From the NCBI GenBank assembly GCA_032358165.1, contig JAALGY010000043.1, forward strand, positions 124,001 through 188,000: DNA of 64,000 nucleotides, in the 5' to 3' direction. Below are positions 41,632-54,762 of the stretch, piece after piece. Origin of the DNA: Diplosphaera chodatii. Lineage: Eukaryota; Chlorophyta; Trebouxiophyceae; Prasiolales; Stichococcaceae. The translations under genes were made by a program, and so were the position numbers. Positions within the stretch are counted from its first letter, which is position 1. Each line of letters starts with the position of its first letter. Under the pieces are notes generated by a model, which had not been told where the DNA came from, ran no database searches, and saw only the letters and a program-made list of their open reading frames with translations.

Positions 41632-42129
41632 GTCGACTTGTTTGAACTGCCTGCCTACAGCAGCGTGTCATGGAACATGACGAACAGTTTCCGCTGGAGA
41701 ATTGAAAGGAGGATGACGGTTTGCCTTATTGCTGGCTGGGAGGAAGCTCAGAAGTCAACATTTGGGTCAGCATTCCGATTCGTGTCGCGTCACGCATGCG
41801 GAGGCTCCGAATGGCACTGCGCGAGTTCAATTGGAGCTCAAGTCACGCAATGAAGTGCCCTCAAGGCAACAGCGGTGAACAGGAGATCCGTTCTGGGATC
41901 CGAGTTTCCACCAGCCAACTTCAGTGGAGGTGACGGAGGTGTGCATCTTCCGAAACTGCGCACTGCATACGAAGTTGAGTTGCCTGCTAATGAATATGTG
42001 CCTTCACAGACGTTTTAGTAGATAATTTGGGGTCACAGCGTCCAGAGGGTCATCAGAACCTCCAATGCTGATGTGGAAGGTGGCCAAGCATTGTGCGTTT
42101 GTCCCAACTAATCGTTTGCCGCTGCGATA

Positions 42130-43790
42130 GGTCATCCAAACCTAGTCATGACATACGAACCCACGGCTGCTCCTCAAGTATACTGCGTTGCCAATTTCGC
42201 TGATGACCTGGATCGCGAGATTGGCAGGATGCTTGACGCAGTTGGTGTGGCATCAGACTTTAAAGGTGAGCGCAGCACGGTCGCCTGCTCATACACGAAC
42301 TTTGCTGCCGCAAGGAGTGTAAGGTTAGGCTGTTCGTGGATTTATGTACTGGAAGGGCTGCATGCTAGCCTTCCCAAGGTTCAGCGCCGTACATGTTTCC
42401 TTCTGTCGTATAACTTGGCCAAGCGAAATGAATCGCAGCATAGCCGGCACATAGCACTAGAAACACACACCTTTGCTCCAAGATCGTTGTAGTTAGCGCG
42501 AGACCTTTCCACAAAGCACAAGATGTTAGCTGAGACATTGCTACAACAACCGTCTTTCAGGGTTTCAGGCCACAGTGATAGCTCGCCAACACAGTAGCTA
42601 CGTGCTTGAAGCGTTCAATTTGCATGCACGCAGCCTTCTGGGAGGTGTGAGCCACTAATCAAAATCAGCTTGCAAACACAAATATACGAAACATTGCTTC
42701 CAAATGAGCATACTAGAATATGTGATACTATGTCTGCGGTAAGATACCATTCTGTAACATGTTCATTTGGAATATGTAAAGATTAATTCATGAATGCTAA
42801 TGGTTTGCTGGCATATTAGAGCCCAATAGACAGCGTGATTAGTGTCACCAATTAAGCATGGGCAAAGAAACGCGAGGGTATTTTAATCTACCGCATTTGG
42901 TACCATGTGGCAACCCGTTATGTCAGCGTTTTGCCGACGAGGTTCAACGCCTCTCAATTCTTTGTCGACACAGGTGGCCCATTTATTAACATGTTCGTTG
43001 GTCCGGATGCAAGTGTTCAGAATTTTCCAGGCGAGAGCATGTTCAGGAATATCAGTGCACTACGCGCGGCATTTTGCCGGCTGTATGTCTCGTCGTCTGA
43101 CGGTTGCAGCACCGGCAAGGCAAGTACTCATGTGCTCAATGACATAGATGAGGCAATGCTGCATATTGGTTGTTGGGTTGTACCGGCCGATGGCGACCAT
43201 CGGCACTCCTATTTGCTGGGCAGGGGTCTGACGAACCGCTTGGCAGCACAATTGCAGCATTTGTCAAGGAGAGTGTGCATCTCATGTTGGTGGACCGGTT
43301 TTCAAGGCTTCTCAGGCAAGCTATACACCATGAGCCATATTACTGGCTGCGGTAACTTCTGAGGGACGTGGTCAGTTATGTAATGATGTAAATATGCAGG
43401 TCCAACTGTCTGCTCTGTTGGACCACCCTGCACTGGAGTACGCCCTACCCGGACCCACAAAGGCTTCTTATGCTTGCTCAGTATACTCGCAGAACACGCC
43501 AGCAGGTCTGATTCCAGCATTCTGATCTTACATAGTTGGCTGGCGGCCAACTGTCCTCTCTCAGCTCGCCTGCATTGCTACACTCTTGAACCCCGCATTC
43601 CCTGTGGAAAGGTCGCTGATTGGTTCACGAACTGGCGAGCGAGGGTGTGGAAACACCGTTCATCAGACAACGCCAATGTGGATCGTCTTTCGTCATGGCG
43701 GCGGGCAAGATGCAAACTTCACGTTGTCATGGTTTTTCTTGCACTTTATCGCCGTGTGAAGGATCAAAGCACATACAGGTAATTTCACAG
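42130..43790 (+). CDS. Unrecognised multi-exon reading frames
   Basis: A chain of open plus-strand segments that can be spliced in phase: an exon ending GVASDFK at 42265 with donor gtgagcg, and an exon after tctttcag (about 42560) encoding FQATVIARQHSSYVLEAFNL, ending at a gtgtgag donor. Then FVDTGGPFINMFVGPDASVQ (about 42960-43020), AGQGSDEPLGSTIAAFVKES (about 43215-43275), LSALLDHPALEYALPGPTKA (about 43405-43465) and, near 43690, TPMWIVFRHGGGQDANFTLS. These read like real protein, but I do not recognise a family and the frame changes are only partly explained by splice sites. It may be more than one gene. Confidence 0.3.
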
Positions 43791-43809
43791 CAAGCACAAC
43801 CTTCGTAGA

Positions 43810-44836
43810 ACCCTAGACTGCAGACCCGTGTGCTTTCAAGAGGAACACGGAACTTCGAAAGCATAGCATGGCGGTCTTGATACTATGAACCTTGCACTGC
43901 AGCATGCGAGTGCACGATTTGAACATCTGACAAGTGACAAGATGTACTACTCATGCCCTGCATGAGCGTGTGCTGATAGGACTGCTAACTGCCAGCGTCA
44001 TGACTGATGATCATATCATGGCTGCATCCATCCGTATTCCAATAATGATGGTATTAATAATGCGAAGTGGAAGCTTTCATGTGGTGATGATAAGGTGTTG
44101 ACACGATGGTATGCCAATGTACATATGTAGGGTGGCGGGAAAGGATAGCCCCTTCAAGAACGACAGCTCTCAGCTATCAGGCGGGCAAGACAACTCATCT
44201 GATAGCATATATTAGGCAGACTTTCGAATGCGAGCGATGCTATGTACGTATGTCACAAAGTCTATCTTGATGTTTGCAACAAAATCATACGTGTATGTGC
44301 CGAGTTGTCCTATCCTGATAGCCACAAGGAGGCCCTCCCGTCACACAAAAGGAGTGACACCTCCTGCGCCCTTGAGCGTTCCCTTGCTTAGGACTGGCAG
44401 TGGTGCAGCGAGACTGCACATGTACGTTGTGTATTTCATAACGGTGTTTTAGACCGATGCATCATGCGTTTTTGGTGCTGTTCCCGCAAACAAGATGGTG
44501 AACTTGTACCAATCTGCTAGAACTTTGTTTGACGTGCTGTGTGGGTCGATGTGATGCGGGATATGTGATATGTGATAACTTTAGTTGTTTGAACTTCCCG
44601 TACCTGACTGCGCATACCATATTGTGCAGATGAGCCCGCAATACCGTAGCACATTGCAACCTTCCAGTGTGACTAGCTACGACTTGGACTAAACACTCGC
44701 TGACTGAGGCCGGCCATCCCTTGCATGCATGTCGCTGATTTGGAGATTCCAGCACATGTTTCCATTGACACGTGCAGTGCATGTTGTGACGCCCATCAGT
44801 CAATCTATGTATGCAGAGCTTCCAAGGTCATCCTTT
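43810..44836. other. Intergenic region
   Basis: No recognisable coding segment. It should contain the 3' UTR of UBA1 (minus strand, stop at 44837) and the end of the unrecognised plus-strand gene. Confidence 0.5.
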
Positions 44837-47800
44837 CTACTTGAACTTGATGGACACGAGAGGTACATCAATGTCCTCGCCCGCTTCGTCTTCACATGCC
44901 ACCACAATGTCAAAGTGACTGCGGGGGCCTGCAAAGATGGAGGACACCAATGTGCACGTGTGGCTATAGTGCTTTGTGCAATGTACATTGTCACTATGAA
45001 AAGCCTTCTGGAGGGAGAAGTGGAGTGGAGCAGAGCAGTCGGACTCACCTGCTAGATCTGCCTTGCCGACGCTCTGCACCAACTCTGAGAGCCGTTTGCC
45101 CAGCCGTTCGCGGTGCTTTGGAAAGATGTTGTTGTACAGCAGGCTCTGGCCATATGAGAAGGAGTACGCCTCAAGCTTACGGTCCTGCATGTTGTGCAGC
45201 AGGGGGAGTTCAGGCCTGTAAAGTATATTGGTGATCGGAGGTCATGCGATAAGGGGGCATGCAGCTTTGCATGTGCCCATACATGCTAGACTTACTGCAA
45301 ACCAGTCGAGCACTTGTTGCACAGTCAGGTCGCCCTCAAGTACCCAGCGGTCCCAGAGGGTCCACTTCATGCCCTCGTATTGTACAGCCTGCAAACCGTT
45401 CGAACATGAAGCACGGCAATGCATCATCTCAAAATTCACGTGGGGTCGAACATGAGACACCAGCGCCATCGCGCTGCCAATGGTTCGTATATAGCCAAGA
45501 GGGTATCCAGAACCCCTGCAAATCATGGTCTTCCGACAGACATTGCATGCACAGAGTTGCCAACGGTACCTTGGGCGGGATAGGCTCTGCCATTGAGAAC
45601 AACGGCAGAGCAAGGTTTGCGAATGTGTTGCGGTATGCCTCGATTGGCTTGCCTTGAATGACCTTGTACAGCTCCAAGCATACAAGCCCTGCATGGCGCG
45701 CCTCTGAGTCAGTGGACCTACAAACACACTGTATCATGACATCATTGATCAAGCGTGCAAACTCCGCACCAGTTGCCAGCGAGGTAGCAGTCGCAATGGC
45801 TGGGATGATCTTCCCCGCAATAAGCTTAGCCTTCAGCTTGTCCACTTCCTACGACACAATCAGACTAGCACGGTTGGGACTGCTTCCTCGCTATTCACAT
45901 CGAAGCGAGCCACCAGCCATGCAGGCATGGCAAGGCCAGGTAATTTGAGGAGGTGTGGCATACTTAGACATGCACCATAATATTTTGCCTGGAGAGAATA
46001 GTTTCGAGCACGCATGTTGGCAAGACCCGCGATGAAATCCATATGGAAGTTGGTGTCGTCATCTTTCTCGAACTGGATGGCCTCCAGCTTGAAGCTTGAC
46101 TCCAGTGATGATTGCGCATCCTGGTTCACATCGCGTAGCCATGATGAGCTGCCTCAACATCACATTCCATGCAACAACTTGACGAGTGTCAACAACTCGT
46201 GCTGATCTCAGCTGATGCTGCTTGATGTAACCTTCGTGATCACTTTGACGCACCCGCAGCTGTTGTGCTAGGGTTGCTATCTGAGATTCATCGTCGCCAC
46301 TCGTTGGCCCGGACGCTGCAGAGGCAGCTTTTGGATCTGTCTCAATGCGCACACCTTGTTGCGGAGTAAATGGGGGGATGTGAACAGCTGCTGCAGTGCT
46401 TGCTACCTGCGCTGGCACACCCTCACCATCGCACACCATCGCATCTGCTGCTAGGCTGCTAGGCTGATTCAGCACATGGTCATACTTTAATACTCGCCTG
46501 TTCCAACACGTATGCCCATTGCGGGAGCTGCATGCAATACGTGCGTGCCTTCAGAATAGCTGCAGCTTGAACGAATGCCACCTGCTCATCAGCAAAATCA
46601 TTGTTGCCTTGCCAATTCACCCACCAGCATCAGCTCCAGGTGCCTGTTTATGGTGATGTTCCAAGAGACATGCAACAGCTGCGCTGCCTGCAGTTTCCAT
46701 GCCACCAAACCCTGACGGGCAGGCATCCACCTGCGATGTGTCAGCTGCATCGAAGTTGAGAGGGTGAGGAAAGCGCTTTGGCGCAGACCAGAAAGGCGCT
46801 CCAGTTGAAGTGACTGCATCTTCTGGGAATGTGAAACCCAGCTGCGCAATCCGATCATGGAATTGCACCTGCAATGCATACAGCTGGCCAGCATGTCAAC
46901 AGCAGAGGTCTACATGTGCACATGCCATTCTTGTCTCACAGAGCTTTGTTGCTGCTAGGCGGGTTTGCAATGCAATGCGAATGTGCTAAGTACATTATAG
47001 CAGGCGGCTATGACTGACAAAGATTTACCTCAAAAAGACGGCGTGCCCAGGCTACGCAGTCTTCAAAGGAGCGGCATCGCTCTGTGACAAGGACCTCGGC
47101 AACGCGCTCCAGCCGTTCGCGCGCTGCACTGTCACCTGCATTGACTGCGTCATCGAGATACCTGTGCACACAGTCTTCAACTCTGAGTAGCATGACCACC
47201 TGCATATTGTGTGCATCCCTACACAAGCGTTGTACAGCGCAAGACAAGTAGCACGGAAGCCCTTGAAAGCATTTGCAGCTATACGCACTTTTTTGGGTCT
47301 GACAGGAAGGCATTGGCCTCTGCGGGTGGCTTCTCGAGCAGACCCTCGAACTCGGACCGTGCAAAGGTCAGGCAGTGGTCGATGTTGTGAGGAAAGCTGT
47401 GAAGGGTGCACATGGGTGCCTGCTTTTCGGGGGGGTCGCGTGAGGCACCTGCAGAGATGGACAGGGTGTGAAAAAGGGCGACTGGTGCTTTTGAATTGCA
47501 ACGGTGGGGAATGAACATAACACACATCGTGTGCAGCTCGATGTCAGAAGTCAGAAAGTGGTCAGCTGGTGCAACGCACCGTAGTTCTCGGTGACATTCG
47601 GGACTACCACTTGCGTGTTGGCTTTCGCGCCCAGAGTTCCACTCTCCAGCAACGGCAGGCCAAAGTACACACATCGGCTGTCAACATACAGGCGAGCAGT
47701 GACATTGTCTAGGGCATTGAGCACCACGTCGAGGCCCGTCCAGAATCCATCGTCAAAGACGACCTGCACAGGATGCCAAACATCATGTCAGGGAGGTAAA

Positions 47801-50711
47801 GACCCAACGTTGCAAGCTGCAAAATACCTGCACACCAGCAGTGCTTGTGACGTACGTGCTTGTGATGGCAGCAGCGCACCGCTGTGCAATGCAGCGCACC
47901 TCAGAGTCAGGAGACACCCGATTCTGCAGCGCTCGAATGCAGAATGCTGGGTTGATAGCCTTGGCCGCCTTGGCTGCTGCTGTCGACTTTGCTCTGCAAT
48001 GACAACCTGGTGTAAAGCGCAGGAGCGAAGAGCTGCAAGCGAAAGACAATGCCACTGCTTGTGCCTGCTGTACGCACTTGCCAATGTCCCAATCGCGGAA
48101 CAGGAACTGGCGGCTCAGGTTGCTCTTTTCAACGACGTCGTCATCCGTGATGGTCACACATCCTTCGCCACCAGTGGCCACGCCCATGCAGGCGAGGTTC
48201 TTGACAAACTCGCAGCCCAAAGCACCAGCGCCAACCAGAAACAGCTGCAGGCTTTGCAGCTTACGCTGCATATCTGCGCCAAAGACTGCTATCTGGCCAT
48301 CGTAGCGTGTACCCTGGAACATCAAGCGCGTTGTCAGGGCTTGCACCGTCAGAAAGTTGACCAATATGAAATGAAGCCGGTGCATTCGCTGCAAACTGCT
48401 TGCCTGAGCCGCACAAGCCTCAGGAGTGAGCTGTTCAAAGGGTGGCAGTGACTCTATGCTATCGAAATAGAACCATTGGAACAGGGGATGAAACTTGCCA
48501 CTCACGGCCTTCATGACCTGTACGACAGAGGAGCCCATGTCAACGAACTGTGCACAGCAACATGGTGGGTCACAGAACTGACATCATCCTGCTGCCTGTG
48601 TTGTGGACCCAAAGGGTGGAACCATAAAGTTGAATTACCTCTTGACCAACCATGCCGCCAAACATTGCCGCCATTGGGTTCAAATCGCCTGTAGCACTGT
48701 ATGCAAGCAGTCTGAGAGTGTGCTCGTCCAGCGACCCGCTCGCACTAGCCATGCCCAAATTGCGTGCCGCTGCAAGAAGCGCTGATGCATCTGCTTCTGA
48801 TGCAGGCGCCGGCAGCCGCCCGTGCTCAACCTGAACAACAAGACGATAACAGCAAACTTCGTCTACAAACATGGTCGTGCCACAGCAACCGAACAAACTG
48901 TGAATTTCCTCCTACAAATGGGTGTTGCCATCCATCGAAGCCATATCACCCATGCAGGCGACTCATACCTGGAAGGCATCAAGAGCCTGGAAGCCGACAT
49001 GCAGCTGTGCTGAGCGCTCAAGTTTTGCAAAGTCAGACAGCAGAAACTCCCCAGGATCTGCCAGTGCCTGTATTGACACCGCAGTCACAAACATCTAACT
49101 GGTTGGATGCTTTGCAACACTCGTCAGATGGAAATGAGGCAGGCGTTGGGGAACGCACATGTAAACTTGTGGGGAACAGGTCTGTGGTGCTGTAGCTTTG
49201 AGGGAGCCCGACGCACATCTGCGAGCGACCTGAATGCCAGCTGCTTTGGCTCCTTGACCTGCGTGACGAGGCCGCCACGAGCATATGCCACATCACCACT
49301 GATGGGCTCCTGAAGCTCAAAAGAGTGGGCCTGCGCACGAGACACTCGTCATTGGAACAGCACCAAGCAGTGACCGTGCAGAACCCCGCATCAATGACTC
49401 ACATGATGGCCTGCAGCTTGATGTGCCCGACTTCAGTTGCAAGTCACCTTGACGTTGGTTATACGCCGTGGCCTGCCATCATTGAGCTGCGGAATGCCCT
49501 CCACTTCCGTGAAGGAGACCAGATGTCCATCCTGTTGGCAGACAGTGCAAACATCTGTCATCGCCACCAGCATAGACACTGCTACTTCTGTGCAGGACAT
49601 TTCAGCACTGCAGCTTCCAGATTGCATGAGCTGCCTGCAGAGCTCGAGCGACCATACGTCGACACACCTGGAACTCGAGGCGCTCGTCCTCGACGCAAGA
49701 TATGATGGTGCTCGACTCGCTTTGCGTTACGCCCGACACGATTCCAGTTACGGGCTCCTCACCTGCATGGATTTGATGGCCGCTCTGTCAGCATTGCTGC
49801 ACAGAGCTGATGCTATCAAGTTGTGACCTGCACAGGCAGCCCACTCTCAGCTGACAAAGAGCCTCAACTGTCAGCTGTAAGAAAAGGGAAAGTAAAAGTA
49901 TGCCCGTTGTCAAGACAGGCACCATACCATCGACATCAAGGACCGTGAAGGCCTTGCCGAAGTCGCAGAATACGCTGCCAAACACACCGTGCAGCTCAGC
50001 GCGAATGAATGCAGTGCCCTGCTGCCTACATGACTCGTCGATCTTGACTGAGTCGGCCAAGCCCAGATTGGTAGCAACAATGACCTGCGCAGCCATGATC
50101 GTCAGGTATGTGACTGAATTTGACAAAGTCGCCACCCCTTGACGGTAGCACAGTATCGAGCAGACCATTAGTTGAAGAGCGGTTGCTGGCAATGGTTGTC
50201 AAATCAGCAAACGCATCGCACATCGAAGCTTGCAAGGAAGGCGTCGCTTAGATCCTGCGTCGTGGCTGACACTGCAACAGCAGTGTTGAGCTCCTGAAGC
50301 TTGGCCTGGCAGGCGGACGCACGGTTGCCGCCAACGTTGTCCTCGGACAGATAGAATTGGGACCCAAGGTCGCGCAGCTGCACAGTCTCCGTGTCATGCA
50401 GCGTCACTGCCTTGACGCCAGCGAGGATCAGATTCTTAGCTGCAGCACAGCGTTTGACGGCACGGGTCAGCGCCAAGATGCATCACCATCTTCACCATCT
50501 TCACACAGGTTATAAGACCGTGTGGGCGGTGCCCCTGCCAATGCCCTCAAAACGCACCAACTTCCACGCCAAGGCCTTTCATGCCCATGACCAACACTTT
50601 GGCAGCCGCCATCCGATGCATAGACTCGCGACCATAGACGGCGATTTGTCTGGAATGCAGGTCTTCGTCCAGCTCGCCGTCTACAATGTTGGCTCCTTCC
50701 TCGAGCTTCAT
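44837..50711 (-). CDS. UBA1: Ubiquitin-activating enzyme E1
   Basis: First enzyme of ubiquitination: adenylates the ubiquitin C-terminus with ATP, forms a thioester on its catalytic cysteine and passes ubiquitin to E2 enzymes in cytosol and nucleus. Minus-strand, many short exons. In sense order: ATG at 50711 ([20 protein letters not shown]), inactive adenylation half with [16 protein letters not shown] and GMKGLGVEV, then [14 protein letters not shown] and [17 protein letters not shown] (50440-50320); [15 protein letters not shown] (about 49480); [17 protein letters not shown] (about 49260); [20 protein letters not shown] (about 48650); [18 protein letters not shown] (about 48470); active adenylation domain with [10 protein letters not shown] and [15 protein letters not shown] (about 48220) and [37 protein letters not shown]; catalytic Cys codon at 47408-47410 within [30 protein letters not shown] (about 45800); C-terminal ubiquitin-fold domain ending [13 protein letters not shown] at 44837. 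All family blocks are present in order, so it is probably functional. Confidence 0.95.
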
Positions 50712-51717
50712 CTTCTTGGTAGGGGGCGGAGACGTGCAGCTGGTCGTGCACTAATGAGTTTGCTGCCCGACATCAACTGTCAGTACGCTAGCAATGCAAC
50801 TTGGATGCTACCGTGCAGACCATAGAAATCTAGGTGTGTTTTTGGACTGCCGCTTGCAGATTCAACATTGCCACGCTTACCATGTAAACCTGAAGTGCCT
50901 GCGTGAGGCGGCCCGAATGTCGCAGCAGTGTATTTTGGAAATGCATGCTTGCTGGCCGCAGGCGTGGGCCACAGTCAGCGACGATCTGCTTCCTGTGCTT
51001 GGCCGCCACGATGTCATTACTCACGACTGCATTTGCACCATGCAGTGGCAAGGAAGCATTACAACTCGGACTCCATAGCAGCTTGAAGGAGGGCTTCCAG
51101 GCTCTGATGTAGACATTCGGGTTCGATAATGCAATCCTAAAGACAGAACCCAAGGAGTGACACTGACGTCTCGCGAAGTTGCTTGGACAGTTGTGAGACA
51201 ACACGTTCAAGTTTGCGCAGCAGTAACATACTGGTTAGGGCACAAGTTCCGCAACATGCATGCTGGAAGCTGAGACTCAAAGGCCATGCGATGTGCACAG
51301 CGTGTACTTGTGCCGGTAGCCGCATTTGCAGCCACCGTCAGACAGTTGCGCAGACGCATCAGCCTCCACAGGGCTCACTTGCATGTGCCTGAATGCTGCG
51401 TCTCAGCCACAGCACGTCAAGCCTGGAAGCTGCTTGCACTCTGAGCAGCTGGCGGGAAGGGGCGGCAGAGCCGGGCGGCAAAAGAGCCTTTGCCGCATTG
51501 TGCTGCGCAAATGCCTGGTGCTGCCGGCACAAGGCCACCAGCCGCCCCCGTCGAGGTTGAGCAAGGATGCAGCGCGGCGGACATCAAGACCTCCGAGCTG
51601 GGATTCATGAAGGTGCAGCACTGTCAAGCGGACAGACATTACACTGAAACAGTTGGCATATGTGCCATGACTCTGGTGCTGCACATCTGATCTGCAATGA
51701 CTCAAGCGCTAGTTAAG
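50712..51717. promoter_or_regulatory. Divergent intergenic region between UBA1 and the mitochondrial carrier gene
   Basis: About 1 kb between the UBA1 ATG (minus) and the first clear carrier exon (plus). It must hold the UBA1 promoter and probably the carrier's promoter and first exon. A candidate first exon runs from ATG 51511 to a gtgcag donor at 51613, but its phase does not fit the next exon, so I do not assign it. Confidence 0.5.
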
Positions 51718-53710
51718 GTGCAACGCAGCACATGTTGGCGGGCGCCACAGCGGGCATGGCAGAACATACGGCCATGTATCCGGTGGACACCATCAAAACA
51801 CGCATGCAAGCACTTGCACATCCGGGCCAGCAGGTGCGGGTATAGCATTGATTGACCATGCACCAGCTGGCAGCAGTGGCCTTGCTATCATTCCATTGAA
51901 GCTCCTAGTGCTTCCTGATGAAAGCGATGTGTATGCAGCTACGAGGGTCATCTGTCAGCCGCGCTGTCATGGCAGTGTTGCGACGCGAGGGGTGGCGCGG
52001 TCTGTATGCTGGCGTGCGTGCACAGCTGCTCGGCACAGGGTGCGGCTGCTGGCAGCAAACTGGCATGTGGATATGACAACGTTGTCACCGCCTGTCGCAG
52101 TCCACAGCAGCCACCATGCATACATCAGCACCTAAGCAGAGGGCTTTCATCAGCTCCTCTGGGCATGTCGGCATCCATTATATGGCGTGCATGCTCCCCA
52201 TGGGACGAGACTGCAGCAGACACACCAACAGTTGACCGAAATATTCTGTGAGCATGACAGGCCAGCACATGCGCTTTACTTTGCGGCATACGAAGAGGCG
52301 AAGCGGCGGCTTGTGACGCCAGGAGATGTCGGGCAGGCACATCTTGCGACGGCAACCGCAGGCGCTATAGCCACAGTTGTCAGCGACACCGTGAACGTCC
52401 CGTTCGACACTGTCAAACAACGTCTACAGGTCGTGAAACTGTCACCTGCAGCAGGTTGCCTGGCGTCAGACAGGCTTGCCAACACCCTGGTAGGCATCTA
52501 CCAGGATCCGTGCTGAGGAATGATGTGACTGCCGTTGCTGCAGGTTGCACACAGCCCGTACTCGAGTGTCACACATTGTATGCGCACGATGCTGAAGGAA
52601 GAGGGTGTGCCGGCATTCTTCAAATCGCTTCGCACCACGGTGCGCCCCTGATGCCAGCAGCTTCAGACGACGATCGTGTATGAAGCATGGCAACCACAGC
52701 TGAGGACCACCAAAACGTCCATTCGCCTGCATCCACACATCTGTGATGTGCCTGCTATGCTCGATGGGCACTGTGTATATGGCAGCCGTCAGACTGCCAG
52801 CTTCTGTGCTTGCTGCAGATCTTGATGAATGTGCCGTTCACAGCCATTCACTTCAGCGCCTACGAGGCTGGCAAGCGCGCTCTGGGCGAGGCTGGTCAGG
52901 TGGAGGGGCTGCAGTCAGAGCTACTTGCGGGTGGACTTGCAGGTTTGTCTAGTGCGACCCAATGCATGCACAGGGAGCACACCCTGACACTCTGTTTCCT
53001 TGCTGCCATATCGAGCTTCGCTGCGACGAGGTAAGCCATGTGCTTGTATTCATCGTCATGCAACACGGTGACGACGTTCATCATCTTGACACTGTTGATG
53101 AGACATTCGAGAGTACAAGGTTGTGCTCAATTTGCGGTCGTTCAGTGTTAACATGCTCTAACACCATGATACTACGTTGTGGCTATTGCTGTAAACGTGG
53201 GTATATGCGTGGTGTCATGTCCAAAGCTGAGCAAATGGTCTGGCGAAAACCAACGCGTGTCAACAGATCGTTCACGGAAGTCGATGCCATCATCGGTGCA
53301 GGTGGTCTGGCCGCTGCAGCAACAACTCCTCTGGATGTTGTAAAAACACGGCTGCAACTTGCTGGCGTCTATGCCAGCGGCCGGCCTCATCTAACTTCCG
53401 TGGTGTGTCGTGCTGTGCTGATCAACCTCACTCCTAGGTTGTTCACAACTACATTGCATAGTGACCAAGTTGGTGCAGGCGAAGGGCAGGCTGTTTGGTG
53501 GCAAGATGCGGCCAGGACACAAGCATCAGGCTCACACATACAGCTGCCTTGCAGGGGCCTGCACTCAGAGAGCTAGTGCGGCAGGAGGGCTGGCGCAGCC
53601 TGTGGCACGGTATGCGGCCACGGGTTTTGTTCCATGTTCCAGCTGCAGCGGTGTGTTGGGGCACGTATGAGAGCTGCAAGCGGCTTCTTCATACTGATGA
53701 CGACTTATGA
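51718..53710 (+). CDS. Mitoferrin-like mitochondrial carrier (SLC25, MRS3/4 type)
   Basis: Inner-membrane carrier of the SLC25 family; nearest to mitoferrins, which import iron for Fe-S and haem synthesis. Three repeats are visible across several exons: repeat 1, [20 protein letters not shown] with the PxDxxK signature [12 protein letters not shown] (about 51730-51830) and [20 protein letters not shown] (about 51975-52035); repeat 2, [17 protein letters not shown] (52264-52314), [14 protein letters not shown] (about 52395-52435), [17 protein letters not shown] (about 52590-52640) and the mitoferrin-type [20 protein letters not shown] (about 52820-52880); repeat 3, [20 protein letters not shown] (about 53300-53360) and [20 protein letters not shown] with [18 protein letters not shown] to the stop at 53708-53710. 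The start codon and first exon are unresolved. The NVPFTAIHF block favours mitoferrin over SAM or other carriers; substrate is inference. Confidence 0.85.
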
Positions 53711-54022
53711 AGATTGTGCCAGCTAGGCAGCAGGCGCGGCTATATACCACCGGATTGTAGGAAGGTCGAGGTGTGGCACTCTTGCAACGGCCTCGAACAT
53801 CATGCGCGCTAATGGTGGCCGGTACCCCTTCATGTGCATCCTTTCCCACTTGACTGTATCAAGTGGGAGAACAGAATCGGTGCTATTCCACTTGCATTTG
53901 CGTGATCGTCAAACTCCCTTGACGACCCCACTGTCGCACTGCTGTTCGTTTTCGTGATTCGAGACACATTAGGGTATGCCCTCCCGTGCCGCTGCCCCGC
54001 TGGAGCCGTCCACCCCTTTGGG
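53711..54022. other. Intergenic region
   Basis: No coding segment recognised; 3' flank of the carrier gene. Confidence 0.5.
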
Positions 54023-54238
54023 GGTCAACTTCACTTCAAGACTCGCCGGCGAACTGGGTAGGTAGACTCGCTCTCTCGCCGGCGAATAGGGGCACATCGC
54101 ACTCCCAGTCAGCGGGGTATCTACGTATGCACCCAGCGAAGGGTAGAGCAGTGTGAGGGAGTGGCGTGCCTAGGAAGCAGATAGTCCTGTATAGAGTATA
54201 GTCTCCTAGGCCCGACATACAAGGTCAACTTCACTTCA
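54023..54238. mobile_element. Short dispersed element with 16-bp TSD (copy 1)
   Basis: ggtcaacttcacttca occurs at 54023-54038 and 54223-54238, exactly 200 bp apart. The 184 bp between contain a block shared with 63576-63727: cactcccagtcagcgggg(ta), agtggcgtgcctag(g/c)aagcagat and tctcct(a/g)ggcccaacatac-like sequence. It has no coding capacity and no poly-A or microsatellite tail that I can see. Copy 1 also has ctcgccggcgaa twice at its left end. Confidence 0.75.
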
Positions 54239-54762
54239 CTCCACCTCACTGGATACTTTGCTGCGTGCACTCGAAGGCCACCATCTGCTGCCTCTGCATG
54301 TTGATCGGCATGCCATTGGCATTGTGCACGTTGGCATATCGACGAGTGGGACACGATCCGGCAGTGACGACCTGAACCCCTCCCAACCCGACACATGACG
54401 GACCGCAAACAGTTATGATCCACTGCACGGCATCACTGTAGGCTTTGTGGGTCGGGGGACCCTATTTTGTAGTCAGCTCGCGCCTCTTCTGTCGCAAATG
54501 TCGCGGAAAGTCAGATACCTGCACACACAGGGTAACATTGCAAGCAGCATCGCGAAGCGGCGTGTATACGTGGCTTGACTGCAATCTGGGGGATGCTGAT
54601 GTAACGCTGGGAGGCGATGCACGACGTGCAGCTTCAGACGCTACAGGTGCTGCCTTGCTGACGCTTGCGCATATGGCAGCAGCCCAACCATGTCATAAGT
54701 TGCGTTACAGTGGATGCAGCCACCGGGTCACACATAATCAACATGACTGTCCAGGAGAATCA
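54239..54762. other. Intergenic region / 5' flank of PUS1
   Basis: An open plus-strand frame from 54445 runs into the first PUS1 exon, but its upstream part has no recognised domain; I take it as leader. Confidence 0.4.

Noticed and set aside
54445..54762. N-terminal extension of PUS1
   Set aside because: The frame is open but its content does not resemble PUS1 N-termini, and an ATG at 54763 lies just before the conserved core.
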